From positions 1 through 64,000 of the forward strand of contig JAAEZH010000022.1 in NCBI GenBank assembly GCA_018222965.1: 64,000 nt of DNA. Reading direction: 5' to 3'. Position numbers and translations under genes: made by a program. The stretch comes from Bacteroidota bacterium (GTDB lineage Bacteria; Bacteroidota; Bacteroidia; Chitinophagales; Saprospiraceae). Below, in pieces: positions 26,540 through 36,200 of the stretch (positions within the stretch are counted from its first letter, which is position 1; every line of letters begins with the position of its first letter). The notes beneath the pieces were generated by a model. The model saw only the letters and a list, made by a program, of their open reading frames with translations. It ran no database searches and had not been told where the DNA came from.

Positions 26540-27760
26540 GTGAAGAGTAGTTTCGCCATCCTGGGCTGGAGTTTGCCCGTAATTGAAAGTCTAAAAAAAG
26601 CCGATGTTCCTTATGTCGTGGTTTCCTTCCCCGACTTTGAGCCTTATGCCAAAGAACACGACATTCCCTTTGTTTCTTACCAACTCGACGAATGGAGTGA
26701 CAGCTCCAACTCGCTCGACCTCGTCGAAAAACTCAAACCATATAATGCCGATGTAGCTGTACCTCTTTACGAAGAAACTGTTGAATGGGCTGGTGCCCTT
26801 AATTCCATTTTCCGGGATGATCCACGGGTACTCAACCGCGCCTTCCTGTTCCGAAACAAAGCGATGATGAAACGCAAAGCCCTGCTTGGCGGATTGCGCG
26901 TCGGATTGTTTGAGGAGGTTTACAACATGGACCAGGTCCATAGTTTTCTCGACCGGCTGAATGAAGCGGAGTTACAGCTTCCCGGCGAAGAAGATTCCTG
27001 GTTTCACCTCAAGCCATTCGCGGCAGCGGGAACAGTAGGCCACCGATTCATCAAATCCAGAGAGGACATAGATAAAAAAGTACAAGCAGGCGATTTCCCC
27101 TGCCTCGCTGAAAGTCACCTCACTGGTAAAGAGTTTTCCTGCGAAGCCTTTATCCACCGGGGTAAAGTGCGTTTCCTGAACATAACGGAATACGTACACC
27201 TGGGTTACTCCAACTTTATTCCGGCAGGTCCCGAGCTCGAAGCCAAAAGAGAATTGATCCTGAAAGAAATCCAAAAACTGGTCGATGTCTTTGGCATCGA
27301 ATACGGTATGATTCACCCGGAGTGGTTTATCACCGAAGATAATGTGCTAAACTTTGGAGAGGTTGCTTGTCGTATTCCCGGCGGGCATATCCTCGAGCTG
27401 GCCTCACAAGCCTGGGGATTCGATGCCCTGTTGGCCTTTGTGATGTGCCACAGTCCGCATTTGAGCGATGAGGAACTCGACAAATATTTCCCTGCTAAAG
27501 ATTTCGAACCGAAGAATTACTTTGGTAATGTGATGGTCTTCCCGCAAAAAGGACAGATCACCAAATTGCAGATTCCGGATGAATTACTGGAAGAACCTTA
27601 CTTCAGAGACCACAATCTCGTAGCGCCGATCGGCAATCAAAAGGTCGGAAATCGGGAAGGTTTTGGTAATCACTTTGGTACCGTTAATTTTACGGGTGAA
27701 AGTCCGGAGAAAATGCGTGAGTTGCTGAAGTATTACGAAGAAGTACCCTTCTACGTATAA
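26540..27760 (+). CDS. ATP-grasp domain protein (carboxylate-amine ligase type)
   Basis: A 406-residue ATP-grasp enzyme of the carbamoyl-phosphate synthase/biotin carboxylase-like group. It has a Rossmann-like N-terminus (FAILGWSLPVIESLKKADVP), the ATP-binding region FHLKPFAAAGTVGHRF, the strand CLAESHLTGKEFSCEAFI and the metal site EYGMIHPEWF...NFGEVACRIPGGHI, which matches the usual ExN...RxGG end with E-V-A-C-R. The C-terminal domain is the extended kind seen in amino-acid and peptide ligases. The start is GTG: a TGA lies six codons upstream in frame with no ATG between. A tiny upstream frame overlaps the start. It ends in a 12-bp terminator-like hairpin. The substrate is unknown; a dipeptide or cell-wall precursor is a guess from the alanine racemase operon downstream. 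Confidence 0.8.
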   Translation: MKSSFAILGWSLPVIESLKKADVPYVVVSFPDFEPYAKEHDIPFVSYQLDEWSDSSNSLDLVEKLKPYNADVAVPLYEETVEWAGALNSIFRDDPRVLNRAFLFRNKAMMKRKALLGGLRVGLFEEVYNMDQVHSFLDRLNEAELQLPGEEDSWFHLKPFAAAGTVGHRFIKSREDIDKKVQAGDFPCLAESHLTGKEFSCEAFIHRGKVRFLNITEYVHLGYSNFIPAGPELEAKRELILKEIQKLVDVFGIEYGMIHPEWFITEDNVLNFGEVACRIPGGHILELASQAWGFDALLAFVMCHSPHLSDEELDKYFPAKDFEPKNYFGNVMVFPQKGQITKLQIPDELLEEPYFRDHNLVAPIGNQKVGNREGFGNHFGTVNFTGESPEKMRELLKYYEEVPFYV

Positions 27761-27781
27761 ATAATACAGACATTTGAGCAG

Positions 27782-27824
27782 AAGCCGGCAAAGTCTCTAT
27801 CTCGATGGAGTGCTTTGCCGGCTT
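27782..27824 (+). terminator. 12-bp hairpin after the ATP-grasp gene
   Basis: Perfect stem AAGCCGGCAAAG/CTTTGCCGGCTT with a 19-nt loop, 22 nt after the stop. The T run is short (TTT then CG) because the hairpin merges into a TTCGCCGAA motif, and a second copy of that motif follows at 27853-27861. Confidence 0.55.
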
Positions 27825-27946
27825 TCGCCGAATGAAGGAGTCTGTAATGGCTTTCGCCGAAAGGCAAAAAAAAGCGACGATAGCTTTAGCTAATCAAAAG
27901 ATCTAAACAAGCATTTGCCCAAACAGGTAAATCGCCAAGACAATAA

Positions 27947-29920
27947 ATGAACGAAATCAAAGAAGATAAACAACAACGATTTAATACGCTTCTGGAGGAA
28001 GTGCGGGAAGCAAGCCTAAACCGTGCACAAAAACTTCAGCAGCTGATCAGTTCCATTGATCAACTTACTCGTTCGATGGAAGGGATAACCTTCATCTATG
28101 GTAAAATGGAGGATCTGGATGGTATTGGATTGTTTAAACACAGTACCTGGGAGGATCCCAAAGCCCTTATACCGTATTTGGTGCGCGGCACGCTTTTAGC
28201 ACCGCCCCCATCCAATGTACTGGAAATCGTCAGCGAATTAAAAATGCTGAAGATTGCCTGCGGCGACTATCAAACAGATCAAATTGATCCCGAACAGGCC
28301 GGAAATTTCATGGAAGACATGTTGGTTGCGACCTTCGATCTTGCCTTTCGATCTCCGACCGAAAATGTTCGAATAAAATCCACAAAGGGGGACTTAAAGC
28401 GGATTCGGCTCCTTTTCGATTTTATCATAGATCACTACCATTTTCCACAGCTTAAATCAAAGCTTGCGCTGGAGGTAGAGACCATTGCTGCACAAAGGCC
28501 CATCATTACTCATCGTCTGGAGGATCTGCTTCAATTGATTAAAGACAAAGTAGATCTGGTTCCGGGAGAAAAGGAGGACGAACGCCTTCGGTATTATGTG
28601 GATGCGCTCTATCACCCTACCCGGCTGGTACGGGAGTTGCCCGATATCGACACCTATATTTCCCAGATTGAAAAAGGCACAGAAACTCAACGCCGAGCAG
28701 AGTGCCAGAAGATGGGAGAAATGCTGCACAGCACCGGTCTGGTTTCAGATCATTTGTGGGCTATGCTTCGGTTTTTGTCAGAAAAGGATTCAGATCTCAT
28801 TCCCGAGTTACTTCAGCTTAATGATCACGGTACCGTGGATTTTGAACGCCACAAAGCCTTCATCATCCAATTGATTCAGGATTGTATTCTCGACACCAAC
28901 AAACAAGCCATTTATGGACTAAAACGCATGTTGGAGCGGAACCTTCTTTCGCGGAGGCCAGTTTGGAATGCGCTCAATAAGTTGATCCGGATAAACATCC
29001 ACCCGACCTTAAAAAAGCAAATCCGCAAATCCGTTCGCGAGCATACGGAAACCGAACCGATCAAATTGCTTGTCGGTGCAGCCATTAGCGTACTGGGACT
29101 CCCACTTGGCCTGGGACAGGGCAATAATCCGACCTGCCAATCTGCGCGAGGCATAAGCATGTGGAGCATCCAGGCCCCTGGTAAATTGCTGAATATGATC
29201 ATCAATACAGCAATCAGTAATCATTTAGAATTGCGCTATGAAGGGGAACTGGTGGAATCTTCCAATCTGGAAGAAAAGCCCGACGCCTTTTATGCAGAAC
29301 TTGATCCGGTATCTATTGTGCTGGTTCCGCATCTAGACAACATCTACGGTCAAATGATGCAAAAAGCCATGACCAAGCACATTGGTTATGATCCGCACAT
29401 TTCGGTTAATCCGGCTTTTTACGGGCATTGGATACAAACCGGCTTTGCCAGCTGCTACAACAGCCTGACCGGAGCCATCGATCAGTACGAACAATTTGCG
29501 CGAACATTCTATGCTTCCTTTCACCCGGCTTATAATGGCGGATATTCACTGGTTTACTCCGTGCCCATCGGCATTTTCATTACCAGTTCGAAGGGGGATT
29601 TACTGGGTTTCCATGCCATTTCACTTCTGCGTATAGCCAAAGATGAAAAAGAAGAGTGGCGGGCCTATTTCTACAATCCAAACAACGAAGGCAGACAGGA
29701 TTGGGGACAGGGGATAAAGCCAACAGTGTCCGGAAATGGAGAAAGGCCGGGAGAATCTTCTCTGCCCTTTTACCAGTTTTTATCGAGGGTTTACGCCTTT
29801 CATTACAATACCAAAGGCATTGAAGATCGTATGGACAAGGTTCCTGAAAAAGAGCTTAAAACTATTCAATCACTGGCCCGAAACAGTTGGGGCAAAAAAT
29901 ACATCTGGTTACCGGCATGA
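27947..29920 (+). CDS. Unknown protein with papain-like C/H/N motif
   Basis: I do not recognise the family. There is no signal peptide. The first 380 residues are helical and rich in charged residues (MNEIKEDKQQRFNTLLEEVR...). The last 270 carry motifs in the order of a papain-fold peptidase: QGNNPTCQSARGISMW (Gln391, Cys397), LLGFHAISLLRI (His556) and YFYNPNNEG (Asn577). A Gln six residues before Cys, a His at the start of a strand and an Asn/Asp about 20 residues later fit the Q-C-H-N set of papain/C39/transglutaminase-like enzymes. Its TGA overlaps the ATG of the alanine racemase gene (ATGA), so the two are translationally coupled. Inference: a cytosolic amide-bond hydrolase or transferase linked to D-alanine metabolism; an inactive relative is possible. 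Confidence 0.6.
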   Translation: MNEIKEDKQQRFNTLLEEVREASLNRAQKLQQLISSIDQLTRSMEGITFIYGKMEDLDGIGLFKHSTWEDPKALIPYLVRGTLLAPPPSNVLEIVSELKMLKIACGDYQTDQIDPEQAGNFMEDMLVATFDLAFRSPTENVRIKSTKGDLKRIRLLFDFIIDHYHFPQLKSKLALEVETIAAQRPIITHRLEDLLQLIKDKVDLVPGEKEDERLRYYVDALYHPTRLVRELPDIDTYISQIEKGTETQRRAECQKMGEMLHSTGLVSDHLWAMLRFLSEKDSDLIPELLQLNDHGTVDFERHKAFIIQLIQDCILDTNKQAIYGLKRMLERNLLSRRPVWNALNKLIRINIHPTLKKQIRKSVREHTETEPIKLLVGAAISVLGLPLGLGQGNNPTCQSARGISMWSIQAPGKLLNMIINTAISNHLELRYEGELVESSNLEEKPDAFYAELDPVSIVLVPHLDNIYGQMMQKAMTKHIGYDPHISVNPAFYGHWIQTGFASCYNSLTGAIDQYEQFARTFYASFHPAYNGGYSLVYSVPIGIFITSSKGDLLGFHAISLLRIAKDEKEEWRAYFYNPNNEGRQDWGQGIKPTVSGNGERPGESSLPFYQFLSRVYAFHYNTKGIEDRMDKVPEKELKTIQSLARNSWGKKYIWLPA

Positions 29921-31077
29921 AGGTTAAACACTCTTCCAGAATCTACCTGAGTCAGAAAGCACTCAAAACCAACATCAATTTTATTCGTAAAAAAGTAGGG
30001 CAGCATCCGGTCATTTCGGCGGTAGTAAAAGCCAATGCTTATGGGCATGGCATTCCGCAGATGGTAAAAATGCTGGAGAAGGCCGGCGTCAATCATTTTT
30101 CGGTTGCTTCCGCCTTTGAGGCAGAAGAGGTATTGGAAAGTTGCGCGCCCGGTTCCCGGATTATGATCATGGGTATTCTATACAATGAGGATATTGCCTG
30201 GGCGATCGAACACGATATCGAGTTTTATGTCTTTGATTACAACCGCCTGCCCCTGGTTCTGGAAAAAGCCAAAGCCCTGAATAAACAGGCTGTCATTCAT
30301 CTCGAAGTAGAGACCGGCACCAATCGAACCGGCATGGACCGGAAAGATATTTCCAAAGCCATAACTTTCCTGAAGAAGCATAAAAAACACATTCGCTTTG
30401 AAGGTGTCTGTACCCACCTGGGCGGGGTAGAGAGCATTGGCAATCAGTTTAAGATCCAGCCTCAAATTGTAAAGTTTAAAGAAACGCTGCGGGAGCTGAA
30501 AAAGAAAAACTTTATGCCGCCTTTCCGGCACATCGCCTGCTCCGGAGCAGCACTGGCTTTTCCGGACACGCATTACGACATGGTACGTGTGGGAGTAGCT
30601 ATTTATGGTTTCTGGCCCAGTCCCGATATCTACCACCTCCATCTGCAGGATGCCGGGAAGATGAAAGACGCGCCACTCAAACGGGTATTGACCTGGAAGA
30701 CGGACGTTATGGACATCAAACACATTAAAGAGGGAGAATTTGTCGGGTATGGCACGGCTTTTCAGGCAACCCGCAATATGGATATCGCGGTAATTCCATT
30801 GGGTTATTCCAACGGTTATCCACGTGGACAATCCAACAAAGGTTTCGTCCTGATCAAAGGCAAGAAAGCACCGGTAGTCGGTCTGATCAATATGAACCTG
30901 TTTATGGTAGACATTTCCCACATTACGGATGTGGAAATTGACGACGAAGTGGTATTATTGGGTAAGCAGAAAAATGCAGTTATCCGCGTAAGCTCTTTCA
31001 CCAATTTCACCAATCTGCTCAACAATGAGATGCTTAGCCGATTGCCTTCTGCTATTCCCAGGAAAATAATCAGTTAG
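29917..31077 (+). CDS. alr: Alanine racemase
   Basis: PLP enzyme that interconverts L- and D-alanine in the cytoplasm, 386 residues from the ATG at 29917. The PLP lysine is in VVKANAYGHG (Lys38), the barrel motifs ETGTNRTGM and HIACSGAAL follow, then DMVRVGVAIYG and the catalytic tyrosine in FVGYGTAFQ, and the C-terminal strand PVVGLINMNLFMVDIS. Many Bacteroidota carry alanine racemase fused to MurF, so this free-standing copy may be an accessory enzyme. The start is fixed by the ATGA overlap with the upstream papain-like gene. The downstream membrane-protein gene begins 2 nt after its stop, so all three form one operon. Confidence 0.93.
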   Translation: MKVKHSSRIYLSQKALKTNINFIRKKVGQHPVISAVVKANAYGHGIPQMVKMLEKAGVNHFSVASAFEAEEVLESCAPGSRIMIMGILYNEDIAWAIEHDIEFYVFDYNRLPLVLEKAKALNKQAVIHLEVETGTNRTGMDRKDISKAITFLKKHKKHIRFEGVCTHLGGVESIGNQFKIQPQIVKFKETLRELKKKNFMPPFRHIACSGAALAFPDTHYDMVRVGVAIYGFWPSPDIYHLHLQDAGKMKDAPLKRVLTWKTDVMDIKHIKEGEFVGYGTAFQATRNMDIAVIPLGYSNGYPRGQSNKGFVLIKGKKAPVVGLINMNLFMVDISHITDVEIDDEVVLLGKQKNAVIRVSSFTNFTNLLNNEMLSRLPSAIPRKIIS

Positions 31078-31079
31078 CT

Positions 31080-31337
31080 ATGAATCCGGTTACCCGAAGA
31101 ATCCTCCGCAGTATAGGCATTGCCATCATCGCGCTGATACTGGTCAATGTATTTGCCTTTGTATTTGAAATCCTGGTACATGGCATAGGAGACTCCTGGG
31201 CCTTCCGGTTTAAACACGGCGTATTTTACCACAACGAAAATCCCACAGGCCTGGAATTCGGACACTCCAAGACCTGGGGATTTGTAGCTTTGGTGGCTAT
31301 CGTTGCGTTTTTGCAGGTCGGAAACAAAAAAACCTAA
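31080..31337 (+). CDS. Small two-helix membrane protein of the alr operon
   Basis: An 85-residue protein with membrane helices at about 10-33 and 62-80 and a short extramembrane loop rich in Phe, His and Asn (FKHGVFYHNENPTGLEFGH). I recognise no family. The ATG lies 2 nt behind the alr stop, so it is translated from the same message. It could anchor or export the product of the upstream enzymes, but nothing in its sequence shows this. Confidence 0.65.
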   Translation: MNPVTRRILRSIGIAIIALILVNVFAFVFEILVHGIGDSWAFRFKHGVFYHNENPTGLEFGHSKTWGFVALVAIVAFLQVGNKKT

Positions 31338-31374
31338 ATCCTATTCCCAACCCCATTCCTATTCCTATTCCTAA
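31338..31374 (+). repeat. ATTCCT-type short tandem repeat after a stop codon
   Basis: Immediately after the stop of the 85-residue gene come repeats of CCTATTCC/CATTCCTATTCCTATTCCT. They reach the 3' end of the convergent M28 peptidase gene. There is no terminator-like hairpin. Confidence 0.7.
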
Positions 31375-33119
31375 TAAGCATATATCATCTGCTTACTCTC
31401 CACCAGCTGTCCGTCAATGATCAGACTGTAAGCATAGGTACCTGGCACATATTGGTGGTTTTGAAAGTCGTATTCCACCTCATTGCGTCCAATTTCTAAA
31501 CTTATTGGCATTCTGGCCAGTTCGCGGCCTTGCAGATCGTGCACGCTGATCCAGGCTTGTTTGTGCTCGATCGGTCGTTCTACCTGTACGCCAATAACGG
31601 TTGCTTCATCGAATGGATTGGGGTGATTCTGCAAGAGCGTTAAGCCCCTTTCAGACCAGGGCAATTCGTAAGTCCCTGTGGTGAATGCGGAGAACCTTTC
31701 ATTAGAGAACAAACTTTCAATACCAATGTCATCTACGGTCGCTGCCGAAAGATCGTACACCTGATCAGCCATCAATCCGTAAATCGTATCCAAACTATTG
31801 TAGATGGTATAAACCGTATCCCAGTCATTGGTAGATGGTGTCCGGATTCCTATGCGGTAGACCCCGTAATCGTTTGGATCATCAAAGGATACTTCAAATC
31901 CATTGTTGACCGGAACGACTTCAAAATTGGTTGGCGCAATCGGCCCGGCCGCAGCCATCGCAATCGCATTGCCATTGATAATGGTATTTCTGGCCAGGTA
32001 GTTGAAATCCACAAAGAAACTATCCAGGATCATATCCCCGTCTGTATCCACTCCCAACACATCTTCCATCGAATGTTGCCGGTCGTGGTAATCGGGTTGC
32101 GACGGATTGCCATCGCCATGCTCATTAGCAGAGGTAAACCGAATCGAGGGATAGCCTCTTTCACGGAAAGGAATGTGATCTCCTCCCCTGCCGGTGCGAT
32201 CCTCCGGCGTCATGATATTGATCACCGGCTTTACGGCCATAAATTGATCGGCCATTTCCTGAAATTCCAGCTTGGTGAAACGCGCCAGTTGTTTGTTGGG
32301 TGAGTTGTATGAGCCCTGCGAATAAATCCGCACATTGATGCTATCCACATCGTTTAAGCCCGGACAACCAGGCGGAGAAGCCGTTTCCCCACAGATGACG
32401 CCGCCAATTACATCATTATTAAATACGGCCAGTAAAGGCAGGTCATTGTCTTTGATCCACTTCGAAAAAGCTTCCGCGCCCCAAAGTCCCTGTTCTTCGC
32501 CGGTAGTCAATACAAACACAATGGTTCTGTTGTAACTATACTGACTCATGACCCTGGCCAGTTCCAACACCAGAGCTGAACCACTTCCATTGTCTTCCAT
32601 CCCCTCCGCCATACAATCCACATCGCAATTATCTTCGCAGCGGCTGTCCAGATGTCCTTCTACCAGAACAAATTCCTCGGCTTGTGGCCCCTGACCGGGA
32701 AGTACCGCGAAAACATTTCGGTGCTGGCCCATGCCGCAAATGGGTTCATCAAATTGCAGGTAGGATACCAGCAAGCGGTCTTCGGCCTGTGCATCGAAGG
32801 TTTTAAACTTCTCATACGCCCAGCGGCGGGCGGCGCCCATTCCAAAGGTAGTACTGGTGGTGTCAGAGCCTGTATTTCGGTTGCCGAAAGTGCTCATTTG
32901 TTCCAGATAGCTTTTCAGCGAATCGGCATTTATTTCGCTGACAAGCATCTCCGAAATCAGGTACGGATCAAACATCGGATCGGTCTGGGCATAATCGGCC
33001 GGATCAAAATCTCCCATCAAAACGGCCTCGGCCTCCGGATTGGTGACTGTAATATTGGTCTGGGCAGATACCGCAAGACTCATTAACAGCAATAACAGTA
33101 TTGGTAAAGTTCGAATCAT
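31371..33119 (-). CDS. M28 family zinc peptidase, T9SS
   Basis: Secreted aminopeptidase-type metallopeptidase of about 582 residues. A signal peptide (MIRTLPILLLLLMSLAVSAQ) and about 100 residues of prodomain precede an M28 domain with the two-zinc ligands in order: VEGHLDSRC (His, Asp), MEDNGSGSA (Asp), TTGEEQGLWG (Glu-Glu catalytic pair), NNDVIGG (Asp) and a final His in GGDHIPFRE. A fibronectin-like domain follows (about 400-480), then a T9SS sorting domain (LLQNHPNPFDEATVIG to the end). Start at 33119, where the signal peptide begins. It should hydrolyse peptides at the cell surface. Confidence 0.93.
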   Translation of the reverse strand: MIRTLPILLLLLMSLAVSAQTNITVTNPEAEAVLMGDFDPADYAQTDPMFDPYLISEMLVSEINADSLKSYLEQMSTFGNRNTGSDTTSTTFGMGAARRWAYEKFKTFDAQAEDRLLVSYLQFDEPICGMGQHRNVFAVLPGQGPQAEEFVLVEGHLDSRCEDNCDVDCMAEGMEDNGSGSALVLELARVMSQYSYNRTIVFVLTTGEEQGLWGAEAFSKWIKDNDLPLLAVFNNDVIGGVICGETASPPGCPGLNDVDSINVRIYSQGSYNSPNKQLARFTKLEFQEMADQFMAVKPVINIMTPEDRTGRGGDHIPFRERGYPSIRFTSANEHGDGNPSQPDYHDRQHSMEDVLGVDTDGDMILDSFFVDFNYLARNTIINGNAIAMAAAGPIAPTNFEVVPVNNGFEVSFDDPNDYGVYRIGIRTPSTNDWDTVYTIYNSLDTIYGLMADQVYDLSAATVDDIGIESLFSNERFSAFTTGTYELPWSERGLTLLQNHPNPFDEATVIGVQVERPIEHKQAWISVHDLQGRELARMPISLEIGRNEVEYDFQNHQYVPGTYAYSLIIDGQLVESKQMIYAY

Positions 33120-33189
33120 GGCAGGCAACATTTAAGGTGAAGGGCTTGATGGGGTGGTTTCTAAGATAAGAAAAGCCGAGAGAAAGGAA

Positions 33190-33228
33190 AAACCCGGATT
33201 CCCTACAGCAAGTAATGAATCCGGGTTT
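33190..33228 (-). terminator. Terminator of the SprB-repeat gene
   Basis: Perfect 12-bp stem AAACCCGGATTC/GAATCCGGGTTT with a 15-nt loop, 10 nt after the stop on the minus strand, followed there by TTCCTTT. Confidence 0.8.
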
Positions 33229-33238
33229 AAAAGGTTTA

Positions 33239-36200
33239 TCAATGTTGGATAATAATTCGTCGGGTTGTAAATCGGTCTTCCTGAACGATTTGCAGCAGAT
33301 ATAGTCCGTTTGCTAAATTATCTACAGGCAGCACAAAGCGATCTTCGGCCAACTGGCGCTCAGCAACACGATACTTCCTGCCGGTCGCATCATATAATAC
33401 AAAAGTCAAATCGCGGAGCACTTCGCCCTCAATCCGAACCTCCAGTACCTGATCAGCTGGATTGGGATATACCCGGATATTCTGATCCAGTTTTGGATCC
33501 ATCGTTCCGGTAATATTTTCGATTAAAATTGGGTCCGACAAATAAGAACAACCGTGTACGTCTGTCACAATCAATTCGTAAGTCCCGGCCGACAGATCCA
33601 CAAGCATTTCCTGGTCGGAGAACAGGTCGCCGTCCATATACCACTCCAGATCGAAAGGCCCGTCTCCCGCATCAATGGAAATACTGATCGCTCCATTTCC
33701 GGCACCATTGGTTTCGTTGACGACATCCGTGACCGATACTTCAATCTCCGGATAGGCTGTAACCTCAGCTGTTGCCATGGCTTCACAGCCGTTTGAATCT
33801 GTGATTAGTACTTCATAAGTGCCGGGTTCCAGATCCGTTGCCGTTTCGGTGGTTTGACTCATATTGTCTGACCACTGGAACGCATAAGGCGGCTGACCAC
33901 CACTTACCAGCGCTTGTGCAGAACCATTGGCTTCACCCGGGCAGGTGGGAGTTACAATTGGATCAAGCGCCACTACCGGATTTTCTACGGTTACCGTAAA
34001 GCTCCCGGTTGTAGTATTTCCGGCCGGGCTGTCTGTTGCCTGCCAGCTTACGGTGGTCGTTCCGATGGGGAAGTTTGATCCACTGGGCAAGCCTTCGATC
34101 AAGACCAACTCATCGATTCCACAGTTATCGGTAGCGGATACTTCATACTCGTAGAAGCCGTCGCAATTTAGCAGTATGATATCTGCGGGTAAATCAAGTT
34201 CCGGGGAAATGGTATCCAGCACGTTTATTAAGGTTGTGGCTTGCGCCGAATTGCCGGATATGTCCAATGCGGTCAGCTCTACGGTTATAGGAGATTGATC
34301 CAGCATACTGCAATCAAAGGTATTGATGTCCAGAGACAAGCTTGCAATGCCGCAATTATCATCCGTTCCGGCATCTACATCCTCCGGATTAAGCGTTGCG
34401 ATACCGGATTCATCCAGAAACAAATCAACTTCCTGTACTGCCATTGTCGGCGGTTCCATATCCAACACCGGAATTTCTATAGTAATTGTGCCCTCACAGC
34501 CATTCGCATCCATTACCAATACGTCGTAAATACCTTCTGTCAAATCGCTTTGAACAGGTCCCATCAGGCCGCCAGGCCAGAAAAAATCATAAGGAGGCGT
34601 GCCGCCGGAGGCCAACAATTCTGCCATGCCGGTCATATCTCCCGGACAATCTACGCCGGTAATTTGCCCGGCTGCCAAGCTTAAATTTGAAGGTTGTCCG
34701 ATTGAAAAGTCAACAGCGCTGACACAGCCATTGGCATCCGTCAGTTCAGCTGTATAATCTCCGGCGACCAGTCCGGCAAAACCGGCATTCTGGCCCATCC
34801 CGAATACAACTTCCTGTCCTTCCAGCATATAGGTGTACGGAGGTGTACCGCCATTCGCCGAAAGAATCACGGAGCCGTCATCGGCACCAAAGCAAAACGC
34901 ATCGTTGGTATCTTCCAGGAGGGCAGAAAGCACAGGAGGCTGGGAAATAACCACCGATTCTACCACCGAACAACCACTTAAATTCACGACAGTGACCGAA
35001 TAATTTCCCGGAGGCAGATTATTGATAGAGGTAACTCCTTCTGCTCCATTGGACCAGTCAATCGATTCTACTCCCGGCGGATCATTTTCATCTGAAATAG
35101 CAGCCGAGATACTGCCGTCTGCAGCCCCATTGCAACTAATTTGTTGCGCGGATAGATTCACCGAAAGGGAACATCCAAAAGGATTGATGCTACTCACATC
35201 TTCTGCCATACACCCGTTGGCATCCGTGATAGTAGCGGAATAAGTGCCGGGCGGCAGGTTCTCGATGGTTTGAGTATCTCCGCCATTGCTCCAGGCATAA
35301 GTATAAGGGCCCGTACCTCCGACCGGATTTGCCGTAGCGGTTCCATCGTTTGCATTATTGGAAGTTTCATCGGTGGTGGTGATGCTCACCTCCAGTAAAT
35401 CAGGTTGCTCCAGATTAAGGATCAATTCTGCTACACAACCATTGGCATCTGTTGCCGTAATTTCATAGGTTCCGGCAGCAAGCATGTCCTGTAGCGGCCC
35501 TGAAAAAGTATTGTTCTGCTCATCGGTCCAGGCAAAACTTACCGGTGGCGTGCCTCCGGAAGCAGCAACCTCAATTTGACCATCTGTATCGCCATTGCAA
35601 GTGGGCTCCATCATATTTACCAATTCAATCACCAGCAATTCGGGTTCTTCCAATATGATGCTGTCGACGGCCGGGCAACCATTCGCATCGGTAATAGTGA
35701 CCACATAAGTTCCGCCAGGCAGTTCGCAGATATTCTGAGTATTCATCCCATTTGACCATTCAAAGGTAAAAGGGGCATCACCATCAATCGCCGTTGCCGT
35801 AGCGGTACCATCTGCAGCCCCGTTACAAGCTGGCGAGAGTCCGGAAACATCCGCCGAAAGGCTACAGGGAAAAGCAAAAATCTCTATCGAATCTACCAAT
35901 TGGCAGTTTGCCGCATCGGTAATGGTAAGGGAGTAAACACCCGGCTCCAGATCTGAAATCATATCGCCCGTTGCTCCTGTACTCCAGACATAGGAATAAG
36001 GCGAAGTGCCGCCAGTCGGGCCAGCCGTTGCGGTACCATCAGCACTTTCGTAGGCTGATTCATCGGTCGAGGTGAAATTAGCGGCGATTGGCGCGGGTTC
36101 GCTTATTGTTATACTGATTGTTTGCGTACAGCCATTGGCGTCCGTCACTTCAGGCATATAGGTACCTGCGGACAGATCCGTGCGGAAAAAGTCAGTACTA

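Noticed and set aside
31371-33119. M28 peptidase as part of the upstream alr operon
   Set aside because: It is on the opposite strand and convergent, with its own signal peptide and sorting domain.
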